Of a stretch of DNA of 64,000 nucleotides, positions 48,701 through 61,391 are shown piece after piece. The notes under the pieces are model-generated. The model made no database searches, was not told the DNA's origin, and saw only the letters and a program-made list of their open reading frames with translations. Each line of letters starts with the position of its first letter. Positions within the stretch are counted from its first letter, which is position 1. The position numbers were made by a program, and so were the translations under genes. Source of the DNA: Tetracladium setigerum (lineage: Eukaryota > Ascomycota > Leotiomycetes > Helotiales); assembly GCA_031472005.1 (NCBI GenBank), contig PZJY01000001.1, positions 1,426,001 to 1,490,000 on the forward strand, given 5' to 3'.

Positions 48701-49386
48701 CTTATGATCCCCAGGGTACCTATGAACCCTAGAGGCGAGCTTCAACAGCTAGTTGGCGTCTAGTAGACCGACCCAGTCTTTCTCCACTGCGATATATACC
48801 TTTTTCTGAGCAGCGCTTCTCAATCTCAAAACTTCTCTCACTTCGTTTGATTGAAATTTCCTCGCAGTTTCTTGCATTCAAGCAAACAGAAAATAACTCG
48901 TGAAACAAGAATTTGTTCAGGCTGCGACGTGGTCCAGAGAAAGTTGATGAGCGGCGGAGGGGTCATTCGAGGCTGACGACGGCTGGGCCTGTGGGGTGTT
49001 TGTTGTTGTGTTGCGGCGGCAGCCTTTCCTGCGCCTTATCAATAATTGCATCGCCCGACTGTGGTAAGAGCAAGTGCAGGCAGACTGGGGTTCTGGCCGT
49101 CCTTGCCGTGGCACCGTAGATGGTGGGCGTTTTTGGTGGCTGCCTGTGGCATTTTAAAACAACCTCCCCATCGATGAGGCTGAGAGACAGTTATCTTTCG
49201 TCCCTCCCCACCCCCTCGCCTCTCGGTCACTGCTTGTGCCTCCCCTCATTTTCTGGCGCGGTTTCAAAACCATATTCCTTACTCTTTATATATCACTTAT
49301 ATATATATCGCTCATTCAATCCGTATCGCTTAGGTTTCTTTGTTTTGCTTACACCACCTGAGATTTGAGATTCATCTTTCGCAGGT
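48701..49386. promoter_or_regulatory. Divergent promoter (coiled-coil / HSP70-like)
   Basis: A 686-bp gap lies between outward-facing starts. It includes a TATA-rich TATATATCACTTATATATATATC stretch (first and last bases about 49287-49309) roughly 80 bp before the HSP70-like ATG. Co-regulation is inferred from position. Confidence 0.5.
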
Positions 49387-52300
49387 ATGGCGTCTCGTCA
49401 GCATTCCATGGCATCGAACAGCTCGATAGCCCGCAAGCCTTCCACCAAACCAAAGCCAGCGGGATTAGAAGGCTATGTGATCGATCGTCCAACACCAAAA
49501 TTCTTGTCGGAGAATCTTTTGGGGAAGAAGATGAGGACGAAATCGAGCCAGCCTCTACATATGAAAGTCAGCGGCCACCTCCAACACAGCGCCGAATCAC
49601 AGCCGATGGGACGGGTCGCTTGGTGATCGCAATTGATTATGGCACAACATTTACAGGTTAAGAATCCAAATGTTTAAATGAAGTAGGACTCTGGTTGACA
49701 CTTTCGTATTCAGGTGTTGCGTTTGCCGTGCCTCGACATGGGGACAGCGCCCTGCTCGAGGATGTGCAAATTATCCAAGATTGGGGGGATATGGAGACAA
49801 TCAATGGAAGATCCCCAGTGTTATCTCGTACTCTCCTTCAAACGAGCAGCAATGGGGCGCCAATATTTCGGGAGATTCGGTCACGATGGTAAACACCAAG
49901 ATGGAATTAGACGTTCAAGACAACAAGATCGATGAGCTGGAGCTTATCCTGCAACTTCTGCATGGCACAGAAAATTTGAGCTTCGATGCTGTCCGAAAGG
50001 CTAGAGGTTTGCCCGAGTACACATACAAAAATCCGGAGGAGATTGCTACAGACTACTTAACCGAGATTTTCAAACGCGTCAATCAGTATCTTGATTTGAA
50101 TATGGCTGGCTCAGGCATGAAAGAGAAGATTCAGGTTGATATTGTTGTCACTGTTCCTGTGGTATGCTATAATTATGATACCATTCTTTCTTAGTGTGCC
50201 TTTGATGCTGATTGAATATGCAGAAATGGTCTTATCGAGCGAAGAACTCAACATTGAGAGCCATTCGCCAGGCGGGCTTCAATGAAAAGACATTCGCCAA
50301 TCTGGGAGACATGATTTTGGTGACAGAGCCTGAAGCAGCTGCACTCTACACAGCTCGACACTTGAAAGAAGAAGGCACTGAGTTTTTGAAGGTAAGTGGA
50401 CGCAAAACTACAACCTGTCTCAGACGAAAATGAGCTAATATTCTGTAACATAGCTGGGCGAATGCTTTGTTCTATGCGATGCAGGTGGTGGTACAGTTGT
50501 GAGTTTTGCCCCAACTCAGACACCTTCCTTCAATTAACTGACATTCGAATCCAGGATTGCGTGTCCTACAAAGTCACTCAATTAGAGCCCACCCTAGCAC
50601 TCGAAGAAACCAGTTATGCCACCAGTGCAAAATGCGGTTCCTCCTTCATCGACGCCAACTTCAAGTGGTGGCTCCGCCATCTCCTCGGGAAACACTATCA
50701 AATTCTCGATCCACGATCATCTGGGCTTCGCACTGCAACCAGTGAGGGGGGCGCAATGCGAACTTTAATGGCGGAATTTGACACGAAAAAGAGAGCTTTC
50801 GCTTCGAAACCTTTCTCGGAACCTCATGCAGATATAGTGATCGATATGCCGCCCGGACCCTTGCATAGATTGCATATTGCAAATAGGTTGAGGGATGGAG
50901 AGTTGACTGTCACTCAGTAAGCTTCCTTTTCGGTGTCTAGGTTTGATGTTGATATGCTAATACGGATTGTAGTGATGAGATGAGGGGTTTCTTGTAAGTG
51001 TTTGAATGATTCTCAGCAAAGATTGAAACAAAGTGGCATTTGAGCTCTACTTCTCTCCGAGCACCTTCAACAACTTGCCACTATATGCCGTACATAATAG
51101 GCTCTCGGTAAACGTAACTCGCATGTGTATCAGATGGCGTTGGCATCCCCTTTTGCTTCTCTCATTGGCTTTTGGCCTGCGAACAATATGATTGAACTTC
51201 CTACTAACCTGATGATAGTGATCCATGTGTAGATGGCGTTGTGGAATTGATTCAAGGACAGATTGGGCAGGTGGAGAGAACGCGAAATCGCGTAAAGGTA
51301 CAACATCTTAAGCTAGAAAGCATTCTCATGAATGAACATCTGGCTGACTTCTCCCACACAGAATGTTTTCTTAGTCGGTGGTTTTGCAGAATCCGTTTAT
51401 CTTCAAGATGAACTTACCCACTCATTAGAGTTGAGAAAAATCAAGATGAGAAAACCAGACAAGTTCAAGGCGTAAGTGCACTATCCTCAGCCCTCATCGA
51501 GCGAATTCTGACAAATGAAATAGCTGGACGGCCGTTGTTCAAGGTGCCTGCATCTACGGCGTCGAGAAGCAGACACACTCTCGACTTACGTTGATGTCAA
51601 CGTGTGCACGAAGCTACGGTGTTGCCTTGAACGAAGTCTACAATCCGATCAAATACGATAAGAAAGATCAGTACCTAGATCCTGTTACGAACTGCGAGAT
51701 GTCGCAACAGCAGTTAACTTGGATGGTGCGCCGAGGTGATCTGATATTATCAGATGACAAGAAAGAGATGGATAAGGAATTTTTGTTTCATTTCAAAGAT
51801 ACCGACGAGCGCAAGTTCAGCTTGCCGGTTTATGAGTATCCAGACGATGATGATGATGTGCCGGAGAGATTTGCGACTGGAGAGAATGGTAGGTTAAGCA
51901 TCATTGAGCCAAGCCGTGAGCTAACACATTTACAAGAACTGGTCAAGGCTGCTGTTCTGAACTGCGACTTATCGACTATCCCACTCGTCGATTTCGACAG
52001 ATATCAAAACCCACAGACCCGACGGCCTTTTTACATCGCATACTTGATGTGCAAAGTCGTTCTTTCAGGGGCATGTCTTCAAGTCTCGATCCACTTCAAG
52101 GGCAAGGAAATCTGCACAACCAAGATCGACAACGTTCAGAATGCAAGTGCTGCCAGTCCAAGGGGTCAGTACACTCAAGCTCTCTTTTGAACACGTCAAG
52201 TATCAGGGGGAAAGCATATACCAACTGTTTCTTCTACTATTCAGGTTCCGACGTCTACGACGATTCACCCTGGCCCGTAACGATCGAACAGAGGAACTCT

Positions 52301-52915
52301 CAGTCATCTTCCAGCACCAGCCGAACTCAGAGGCGTATCGCTCAACGCATCGAATCAATGCGCTTGAACAGCGATCCTTTAGGGCTCGACCAGGATGTGA
52401 GTCCTAGCCCTCCTCCGACAAGGGGGAGACCCGAACCCGTGGTACTCAGCAGGGTTGACCTAGTAAGCAGTCCTGATCCCATTCTTCACCACACCACCAC
52501 CACCACCACCACTACAAGAAAGAAGAAGAGAGACATCACCCCCGAACCACTTTTCATGACTCGAGAACCAACACCAGAACCCCCCAGTATTAGTAGCTGG
52601 AGAAGTAGAAGGCAGGAAAATCGCAGCCCGGTCATTGACCCTCCGCTCGTGCCGCTGAAGAGAGAAATCACCCCGGAACCGTCATACATGAGAAGGGTAT
52701 CGACGCCAGAACCGCCACCAACGATTGTCTTACCTCCTCCATCGACGACAATGAAGAAGGAGGAGTCGGCTGCTGCTGCCGTGGTGAAGAGGAAGAATAC
52801 CACGCTGGGCAGGTTTAGCGTGCCGGATTTCTATGCTTCGGGTGCCTACATTGCGGAATTGCCGGCTGATGAAAGCGTGCAGCGTGTACCGGGTGGGTAT
52901 TCGCGGTATGATTGA
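49387..52915 (+). CDS. HSP70/HSP12A-like ATPase, ten exons, two one-base frame breaks
   Basis: Actin-fold ATPase related to the divergent HSP70 group common in fungi. Exons: 49387-49656, 49714-50161, 50224-50391, 50454-50498, 50555-50916, 50973-50993, 51219-51297, 51362-51471, 51524-52164, 52245-52915. With two corrections this is 938 aa. Nucleotide-binding motifs are phosphate-1 IAIDYGTTFTGVAFA, phosphate-2 LCDAGGGTVDCVSY and adenosine FLVGGFAESVYLQDEL. No canonical HSP70 substrate domain is seen. The C-terminus is disordered, with poly-Thr (52487-52513) and repeated (I/T)TPEP boxes. Exon 6 is only 21 nt. Breaks: the A-run near 49498 (PTPK must continue ILVGESFG) and the six-G run near 49786 (IIQDWG must continue GYGDNQWKIPS). 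One extra base at each restores all splice phases. Confidence 0.85.
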
Positions 52916-54749
52916 CTGCGCGTTGAACATCATGGGGGATGGTATATATTTGTTGGCGTGTTTGCACTTGTAGAAATAATCTTATATTTTACGATTTTAT
53001 GACAGGGTCAGACAGGCATATAAAGAATACGTATGAATTGAATACCACAGGTGTGCAGAGAAACAAGCGTTCAGTGAAAGTTTTTCTTATGAGTGTCGGC
53101 AAGTCTCAGACAATATACCGTCATATCTATTTCAACGAGAATGAAATAGAAAAGTTGTGAGCCCAATTCCTTGTTCCTTCTTCACCATTATCGTGTACTG
53201 TACCTTTTTGGGGGAGAGGGGGGGGGTTATATGGGGGCGTCCTCTGGCATAATTGGCAACGTCCCGCCCCGCCATCAATAAGTTGACCACCCACTCACTC
53301 TGGAAAGTGCAACAAACATTGAACCCTTTAAAAAAATATCGACATGTTTTGGTTTGAAGCAAACCTGCAGTGTTTTTCCGGTGTTTCGCACACCGATAGC
53401 AAGTGAGACCGGTAGGGGCACTACTGTACAGTACTCCCTCACCGAAAGCGAGACCTGTGCCAGGTTACGTGGACGGTACAGTACAGCACCTTCTCGGATC
53501 GAGACGGCAAGCAGAGTTTCGTATGTACGGTATGGTATGAATGAGGAACCCATTCCCAAACATTTCTGTGCAAGCATTATGACAGCTTTCAACTTAACCT
53601 TGACGGATTTTCACTAACTAACTTATACATGATAGAAAGTGATTATGCAGGGTTGTCATATCTCTCTCCGAGGAAGAGTACGACTCTACAGTATCTTGCA
53701 CAACCGACATCTCCCACCTCCTTACTCAACAAAGAAAAGTTCCCTCGGAGGAAACAACACCTGCCTCTCTCTATCTGCACGATCCTTCCCATGCAAAAAA
53801 ATCGAAAGGGAAAAAAAAGGAACACACGGAATCCTACAAACCCTCTATCCAGCGAATCGAAGCCATCCATAACGCCTCGTTGGCAGCCTTGTGGCATTTA
53901 AGATCACGCTACTTACAGTAACCCCAGCAGGCTGAATTCGTTCGCCTGGTCGCTCGATGTTTGAGAACTCCGAACTGAGCAGCAGCAGAGCTATTGTTTC
54001 GCTTAAGTTCTTCTTGCACTACTGGTCTGGCTGTGCTGTGCTGTACTGTGCTGTTCTGGAAAAGAGCGAATGAGGCTCTGCATTATGCTGGTGATTGTGT
54101 GATGGTGGGTGCAGATGGATGGGAATGAATGGGCACACCGAGAGGGGAGCCAATTGAGAGAGGGTGGTGCATACGGAGTGGGGAACGAGGGGAAGAATTG
54201 AGGCTGAAGGGTTTGGACGGATTCGTAATAATTAATGGGGGGTTCGTTGTTTGGAGGGAGCTTGGGATGGCTTGGAGATGGAAGGATAGATGGGGGAATG
54301 GAGGGGCAGCTGATGGTGGGAAGGAAATGCACGAGGCTGTACGTTGGGCTGTTTTATTGGTGGTGAGGGGGCATTATTGGAGGAGGAGGAAGAGTTCAGC
54401 TGCTGGTTGCTATCAAGGGCTGCGTGGAAGGTAGGTTGCTTGTCTTTTGGCTTTCTCTTCTTTTGTTTTATCCTCAGTCGAGACGACCGAGGTTGGAGAC
54501 GGTTTTTGTTAAGAAAACATCTACCTTATTTCTCCTGTATACTCGATAATCCTCGCTTCACGTTTAGTATGTCAACAAACCTCCCCCCCCCCCCCCCCCT
54601 CTTTCTCCCAAATACCGGTACATCAACTAACGACTCAACCGCCAGCCTGATCTCAAACCCCCCCAATTTCATCTTTAAAATTCCGACTTTATTTCGTGTG
54701 ACCACAACACTCAATTACATATTCGCTCCAACCCATACTATATATAAAA
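52916..54749. other. Intergenic
   Basis: No gene is supported. It holds a G-rich stretch (GGGGGAGAGGGGGGGGG, about 53210-53226), several TACAGTA/TACTGTA elements (about 53195, 53427, 53474, 53690), CTGTG-rich repeats near 54030-54060, and a 17-C run at 54583-54599. TATATATAAAA directly abuts the next start codon. Confidence 0.5.
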
Positions 54750-55342
54750 ATGAAGCTCTTCCAACGCTCCAGCAAGGTCAAAGCCGCCGAGCTACAAAAA
54801 CAAATCGACGACCTGGCCAACGCCAACCAAGTGCGCGAACAAGCCCAAATCTGGAACGAAGCCAGTCTACAAGCGCAACTGCGTCGCGAGCGCGAAGAGC
54901 ACGACCGCAAAGCCCGCGAATGGGCCGACGCCGAAAATGCTCGCATCAAAGAAGAGCAGGAGAAGCGCGCCGCTGAGCTGAAAGTCAAGCTGGCGCGGGA
55001 GGCGGAGGAAGCCGAGATGCGAAAGAGAGATGATGCGAGGAAGATGAGGATTCAGGCGACGACGCCTGAGGCGTTGAGGTCGTTGAGGGATCTGATTCGG
55101 ACGAGGTATCAGTTGGATATGTATATTTGGAGTTTGAGGGGTGCGAGGGGTCCGGATAGGCATATTGTGGTGGAGAAGATGGAGAAGGCTGATGCGGTGT
55201 TGATGGAGATCAATACGATTGTGGATTCGTGGACTGAGAATGATAAGGTTTGGTCGAAGGATGAGTGGAGGATGGCCATGGCGATTAAGGAGAAGGTGAA
55301 GGAGGATCGGAAGAGAATTTGGATGAGCCATCCTCCGTGGAG

Positions 55343-55349
<7 letters not shown>
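54750..55349 (+). CDS. Small intronless coiled-coil protein
   Basis: A single exon of 199 aa. Residues 1-110 are highly charged and predicted helical coiled coil (RREREEHDRKAREWADAE). The C-terminal 90 residues are less repetitive, with LRDLIRTRYQLDMYIWSLRG, DRHIVVEKMEKADAVLMEI and a Trp-rich tail ending HPPWSE. The second half forms a compact helical unit seen in small fungal proteins of unknown function. The stop codon is the first of nine consecutive in-frame TAG triplets. No other family feature is recognised. Confidence 0.75.

Positions 55350-55373
<24 letters not shown>
55347..55373 (+). repeat. (TAG)9 microsatellite at a stop codon
   Basis: Nine tandem TAG triplets begin exactly at the stop codon of the upstream gene and remain in its frame. 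Confidence 0.95.
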
Positions 55374-56345
55374 GTCTGACTTGCGAGCTATTTGTTCGTT
55401 CTGGTTGATTATTGGAGTTTGGGAATGGTTTTATGATAGTTCGTGTAGATGTTTTTACCGTTATGATGACCAAAATACCTCAATCTTATTGAGCACGTTA
55501 GCATATATCTTTCGAGTTGAAGGCTTTAATGGCGGGCTGTCTTTTTTGAACAAATCGATCTCCAAATATATCACGCAATATTGTAAACGGGGTGTATTAG
55601 ATGATCTTCTTGCCGGGTGATCATGGTAAGATCATAGACCTTTGGGACCTCACGGCTTTCGAACTACCTCTCTTTTCTGATATTGAATTTGGATCCAAAA
55701 AGTCTATGATTGTTCCTATTCGCAACATCCCCTCGGTGTTGGCTTTTCAATTCAAGGTAGTGCCAAGTGTACAATAGTAATTGCAATTGCCATGACATCG
55801 AATGATGCAAGGTTCAACTTTCCTTTGTTTCTTTCGGATTTTCGGAAACCCTGCCACAAAAGATTAAGATACGAAAGAACTTTTCCACAGTTCTTTCTTT
55901 CAATGCCGACTTCGGCAACCGAGTTATTCAAACAATGAGCCGTATGATGAAGTGTCGGCTCAGGCCGCGGGTGCGGGGCCAAGGAAATCGGAAAGGCGGC
56001 AACTAGCGAGATTCGACTTTGACGTAAGGGAAATGAGGGGTCCAAAAGTTGAGAATGCACGTGACAGATAATATTACCTTATTTGAGCCGACTTGAAAGG
56101 CAACCTTTTCATTCTCTTTCCAGTGACAGAAATCCATAATACTTCGTATCAGCGGGGTGAGCATTTCCAAGTGTGCATAAATGGGGGGATGTTGCTCATA
56201 TCGTGCAATTTTGGAACAACATTGCGCTATGCATCCACATCCAGAGAGCTTAAATAACTTAAAAAACTCTTGTTTCCGAAGAAGTGGCGTTCTGATCCCA
56301 TTATATTAAATCTACTTGTTGGCAGGTCTAGAATCAAATATCAAA
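55374..56345. other. Intergenic
   Basis: This spans the 3' flank of the coiled-coil gene and upstream DNA of the TauD-like gene. No gene is recognised. Confidence 0.5.
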
Positions 56346-57901
56346 ATGTCATTTACTCAAACTCAAACAGCTGTTCATGTCCAACCAGACATCAGCTATC
56401 ATCCGGATTACGAAAAGTATCAGCTACGAAGCGAGAGAGTCAAGGCCCAACTTACAAACAACGATGAGTTTCCCGCCGGCTTTCCTCGCCAGTTGACAGG
56501 TCCTCTTGTATGGGAAGGAAGCGATTTCACTGAAGAATCCGAATGGACTTTGGTGCTGAACGACGCCCAATTACTGGAGATTCACGAAGCCTTGGCACAT
56601 TTCAACTGTTTGTATTACCATCCGACCCATACGTTAAAGGAGGGAACAAATTCTAACACCTCTCACTCCACTCTCTAGCTCTTCAAAAACCAATCAGCCA
56701 CGTCAGCCAGCAAAGTTTCCCTTTGCCGAACTTATCACCCATTTTGCGACGAGAAGCCAAGAGTCTCGCGTCCGGCCGAGGATTCTTCGTTCTTCGCGGT
56801 CTTCCCGTAGATAAATACAGCATCCAAGACAACGTCATCATCTACGCCGGCATCTCCTCTTACATCGGTAGTATTCGCGGTCGTCAAGACAACAAAATCA
56901 TTGATGGGGTCAAGCAATCTCAGATGCTCAACCACATCAAAGATCTCAGTCAGACGGATGTAGCAGGTAATATTGGCGCGCCAGCTTACACTCGTGACAA
57001 GCAGGTGTTTCACACGGACGCGGGTGATATCGTTTCACTCTTCTCGTTGAATGTGGCTGCGCAGGGTGGTGAGAGTAAGATTTCGAGTAGTTGGAGAGTG
57101 TATAATGAACTGTCTAAGACGAGACCGGATATTATCAATACCTTGGCTCAGGACTGGACATTTGATGGGTAAGTGCTTACTTACCTCTACCTATCTATTC
57201 ATACCAGAAATCGAATCAAGTCTCAAGTAAAAGAAAGAAAGAAAAAAAACTAACACACTAAATATTCTCAGATACGGAGACAAAGCCCAACCCTACACCA
57301 GAAAACCCTTACTTTTCCACACGCCCGCTACAGAAACTTCCCCAGAAAGAGTAGTAATCCAATACGCTCGACGAGGATTCACCGGCTTTCTCCACCTCCC
57401 CCGAAGCAAAGACATTCCTCCCATCACCGAAGCCCAAGCAGAGGCCTTGGACGCTCTTCACTTCCTCGCGGAACGATTCAGCTTGACACTGGATTTCCAG
57501 AAGGGAGATGTGCAGTTCATCAATAATTTGAGCATTTTTCATGCTAGAGATGGGTTTGTTGATACGCCGGGCAACGAGTACGTGGTTCTTTTTGTTTTTG
57601 TCTTTTTCTTGGGGGAGGGGGGTGGGGGAGTTCATTTGATATCATAAAATTATGATGATGAGAATTTTTGTGAGTTTGAAAGAAGGCTAATAATAATGAA
57701 TTTTTGTGTAGGCGACATTTACTCAGACTTTGGTTGAGAGATCCAGAATTGGCTTGGGAGACTCCCGGACCGTTGAAGAGTCGTTGGGATGCTTTGTATA
57801 AAGATGTTACAGAGGAGGAACAGGTTTTCCCACTGCAACCGAAGATTAGAGGCGGATCTGGGAAATCGTCGGAAGGGACTCAAATAACAATTGTAGTTTA
57901 G
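56346..57901 (+). CDS. TauD/TfdA-family Fe(II)/2-oxoglutarate dioxygenase, four exons
   Basis: Exons 56346-56607, 56679-57168, 57272-57577 and 57712-57901 join in phase to 415 aa. This family oxidises small substrates using Fe(II), O2 and 2-oxoglutarate. The first ligand pair His-x-Asp is in KQVFHTDAGDIVSLF. The distal His lies in FINNLSIFHARDGF, and the 2-oxoglutarate-binding Arg in the following RHLLRLWLRD, directly after the last intron. The N-terminal region (FPAGFPRQLTGPLVWEGSDF) matches fungal members annotated as taurine-dioxygenase-like. No targeting signal. The last intron contains a G-rich run. The substrate is not determinable; it could be a sulfonate, a carboxylic acid or a secondary metabolite. 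Confidence 0.92.
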
Positions 57902-58353
57902 CTGCGGGGAATTTTCGAGAATATGTATGAACGAGACCCCCACCTCCCTCCTTCATGACAACGATCAGAAAGACAAATTGAGTTGTGATTTTGAAGTCCA
58001 GTTGTGTTCTTTTTTTTTGGTTCATCAGATGGATAAGGTAAGACGTCGCTCAGAATACTGACGCATTTCAAAAGTGTTCAGCTGAGAATCTCATCGTTCT
58101 CGGAGACATCTTGTTTCGGCTCTGTTCGACGGTTTCTCTTTTTTTTTGGAAACAGCCAACAAAACCCATGTATTTTTACGCGTTCTAACCAAGTTCCATT
58201 CATAACTTCGTAAATTCATTTTATTTAAATCAATCCTTTCTTAACCCTAAAAGTAGTTTTGATCATCATTCCTGATGATTGGTCTCGAGTTCATCCGACT
58301 TGGACTCTGCAACAAACACCATCGAGTTAGCACATACTCTCCTCATAAACATA
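57902..58353. other. Intergenic between convergent genes
   Basis: This holds the 3' flanks of the TauD-like and FAS1 genes. T-runs occur near 58010 and 58140. The last part may contain an alternative terminal exon of the FAS1 gene. Confidence 0.45.
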
Positions 58354-59949
58354 TTACTGACGCCGAAAGTCTAAGAAAGTAAGTAGGGATTTGATACATA
58401 CCCTCACCGGTACACCTGGTCTCCCCTTCCCCTGATAATGATACCTCGTCGCCGCATCCCTCTCATTCTCCAGATTCGTCACCGGCACCATCGTCATGGG
58501 CGAAATTGACTCGCGATCACGCATTTGCACACTCCCATTATTAACGAAATACCGCTTGGGAACGCTGGGAGAGGTCGACATGCTGTGGCCGTCCCACACG
58601 CCCGAGTCTCGTTTTTCCGTCGTGGTGGATCGATTGGCTTTGCGATGGCGGAGGAAGAGGAAGAGTCCGATGAGGAGGAAGATGGTTGCGCCGCTGAGAC
58701 TGGCGCCGAGGGCGACTTTGAGGGTTAAATTGTTGTTGGTGGTGGGTTGAGCGTGTGGGATAGGTGTTGTGGATGTGGTTGGGGTGGATGAGGTTTGGAT
58801 TTCGTCTTGGGAAGGTGTTGGAGTTGGAGTGGGAGTGATGTCGGGCGTGACTATGGAGGATGTTGGTGTCTCTTCTGATATCCTGTTCATAGCTGGGGGT
58901 GCAACAACGTGGGCTGCGGTGTTAAAGCGATCTAACAGACTGTTTTAAATGATTAGTTAAAGTCTATAGCTCATAATAAAGAGAGACTCACCCGTCAATG
59001 ACATGAATGACACCATTTGATACCAGAATGTCCGTTGAAATTACTTTCGCAGAATTGACATATACGTCCTCGCCATCAGTAACAATTGTCAAATTTGTCC
59101 CTTCCACAGTCTTCAAGCTTGTCCCATTCTTGAGGTTGTTGCTGTATCCAAGATATCGTGGTACGACATGATATTGGAAATTTTTCTTCAAATCTTCATC
59201 CGACCACATTGTCGCCAGTCCAGTGAATTTGATGACAGCTTCTTGAGTGTTTGGAATGAAATACGTTACATCCGTAGAGTCAAGTACTTCGTGGACATAT
59301 TGGTTCTTCGTTCTGCTGAGATATCCGCCGCGGGTGAGGATTGAGACAAAATAGCCCAATTTTGCAGCAGTTATCGCGTTGACTGTTACAGCCGGGAGGG
59401 TGAGGACGTGATCGACAATGTGAATTATTCCTCCACCAGATACAATGTCCTATTTTACATTAGCTTTTAAGTTTCAGCTCTAACTGCTACAAGACTAACC
59501 GATGTGGTCAACGTGCTAACACTTTGATTCCCAGAGATCACTTGCGCTCTGCCATTATTCTCCACCAATTCCACCACTTGACCACCCGTAACATTCGAGT
59601 ACTTCGCATCAATTAAGTTGCTGGGTACAAATTGAGACTCATTCGAGAAAGAGACTCTTGGAAATCCTCCTTTGACCAGCGAATACTGGATGATGGCTTG
59701 AAACGTGGCATCCGCCGTTAAATTTGACTGAGATTTTTGGAAAGTCTTGATTGCAGTGTTCGAGGGTGCGAAGAAGGTGAATCCGTCAGCTTCTCCGAGA
59801 AGAGACGTCAATACAGGATTGGCGTTGATCTTGGTATTAAGTATACTGAGTTCCGGATACTCTGCGAGAGAGTCCAGAAGACTGAGACTACAAGCTTGAT
59901 TGACCAATGCAAAAAGCCACCAGTGCGCTTGAGACGATAGAATACGCAT
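58354..59949 (-). CDS. Fasciclin (FAS1) domain membrane protein, three exons
   Basis: Exons 59949-59500, 59449-58992 and 58939-58354 join to 497 aa. A signal peptide (ILSSQAHWWLFALVNQACS) precedes two FAS1 domains: the first with FTFFAPSNTAIKTFQ, the second with VTYFIPNTQEAVIKF and GVIHVIDG. A Thr/Pro-rich stalk (TPTPTPTPSQDE), one transmembrane helix (LGASLSGATIFLLIGLFLFL) with a basic stop-transfer RHRK, and a cytoplasmic tail follow. FAS1 proteins mediate adhesion at the cell surface. The final residues are uncertain: a GTGAGG donor near 58407 and an AG near 58302 would give a different short tail (SPSRMNSRP...). N-glycosylation sequons are frequent in the FAS1 part. Confidence 0.88.
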
Positions 59950-61391
59950 CCTGCTGGTTGTTTTTTTCACAGATGATTGTCAACAAAGAAAGAGATTATC
60001 AGAGAACACAGATGGCGGGGTGGAATTCTCTCTACATGTACATCTATCGAGTCGTGTCCTCCCACCACATGATGCGTAAAAAGGAAGCTACATTTGTTCA
60101 AGATCCCCACTCGCGTGAGGGCGGCCGATTTAATCTGGGTAAATAGGAAGTTCGGTGTTTCGCCATCTCGCATGCGTGAGGGAGGATAAGCCCCGGCACG
60201 GTGGCAGTTGCTGCCGTTTTCGATGCGGGGGATCTTCAAGACCGTCTTCCAGAAACAGGAGGTCGATTTTGGTCGACTGAGGGCAGAATGGCAGATCAAC
60301 ACCTGTCCATAATAGGCGACGAATGAAAGGGCCTCGCTTGGCCAGGGTAAATAACCGCTATCAAAGGTCCGTTTGCCGACATGAAATTGCGGGGTGGGGT
60401 GCCGAGGCCAGAGCCTGAAGATGTATCTTTAAAATTTTAATATAAATAATATCTAGAATCCTTTGGATTGGGTTGGTGTGCGTTTCACGGAGCGATGCGA
60501 AATTGTAGCCGGTCACCAGCTGGAGGATGCATGTGACCAGTCCAGGCCGCCAATTCGGATCGTTCCGTGAGGGAATTCATGATGATCTCTGAAAGTTGAG
60601 AGTGGGGAACAATAATAAAATAAACATTCGAGGAAGACAGAGTGATGATGGTACGGTACGTAGCAGATCAAATTGAAATTTCGTTGTTGCCAGAGTACGA
60701 GACGCAGTGGTGAAACAGGATCGCTAAATGCGAGATCTCGCCGTTGGGAGAGAGCAGAGACTACCTTATGCAGTAATGTTATAACGAATCCGGGAGAATA
60801 ATAACTGTTTATGGATTGTTACCATCCGTATCTGGGGCACCACACTTTGAGGTTGAGCTGTTTCGGCGGACCGTGAGCACGCATGGTGGCCAAAAAGGGA
60901 AGACTTGCAAGATGACGAACAAGAAATAGGCCATCCGGTAGAAAGCGATTGGATAGGCTAATGGAGGAAGAAATCCCATAATCCGAAAATGATTCTTTAG
61001 ATTTGGATAGATAGATGGACAATTAAAATGTCTAAAAAGTGACGCGGGCTGGCAGATGCGAAACCCTCGATTCGGAAGGAGTCGAAAAATTGTATTCTGC
61101 ATTTTATCATAATCCGCTTGCAGTGTAAACTTTTGTTTCCTCACAACACCAGTCCCAGAATTTGGCGGCAACACCGGTACCCCCCTCTTGCTCTGATTTG
61201 ATGCTCTCAAGGCAAAGTTTATTTGGGTATGGATTCCTGCTATCAAATTAGCATCAAATTCAAAAGCAATTATTCGAAGAATAGCGTCGAAGATGATATC
61301 TGGAACAGGATCCCAAAAATCTGTGCGGGAGGTTCAGGAGCCCCGATTTCGTATTCAGGAAACACAAAATGTCGGATAAGAGATAAAGTTC
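59950..61391. other. Intergenic
   Basis: A 145-codon minus frame at 60809-61246 is open but shows no family feature or splice partner and is judged fortuitous. No other gene is seen. Confidence 0.4.

Noticed and set aside
54582..54600. C17 run and G12 run at 33274 considered as assembly gap joins
   Set aside because: Flanking sequence is continuous and both lie in non-coding DNA, where such tracts are common in fungi.
60809..61246. 145-codon minus ORF
   Set aside because: Considered as a downstream exon of the SDR; the required splice creates a stop, and the translation has no recognisable domain.
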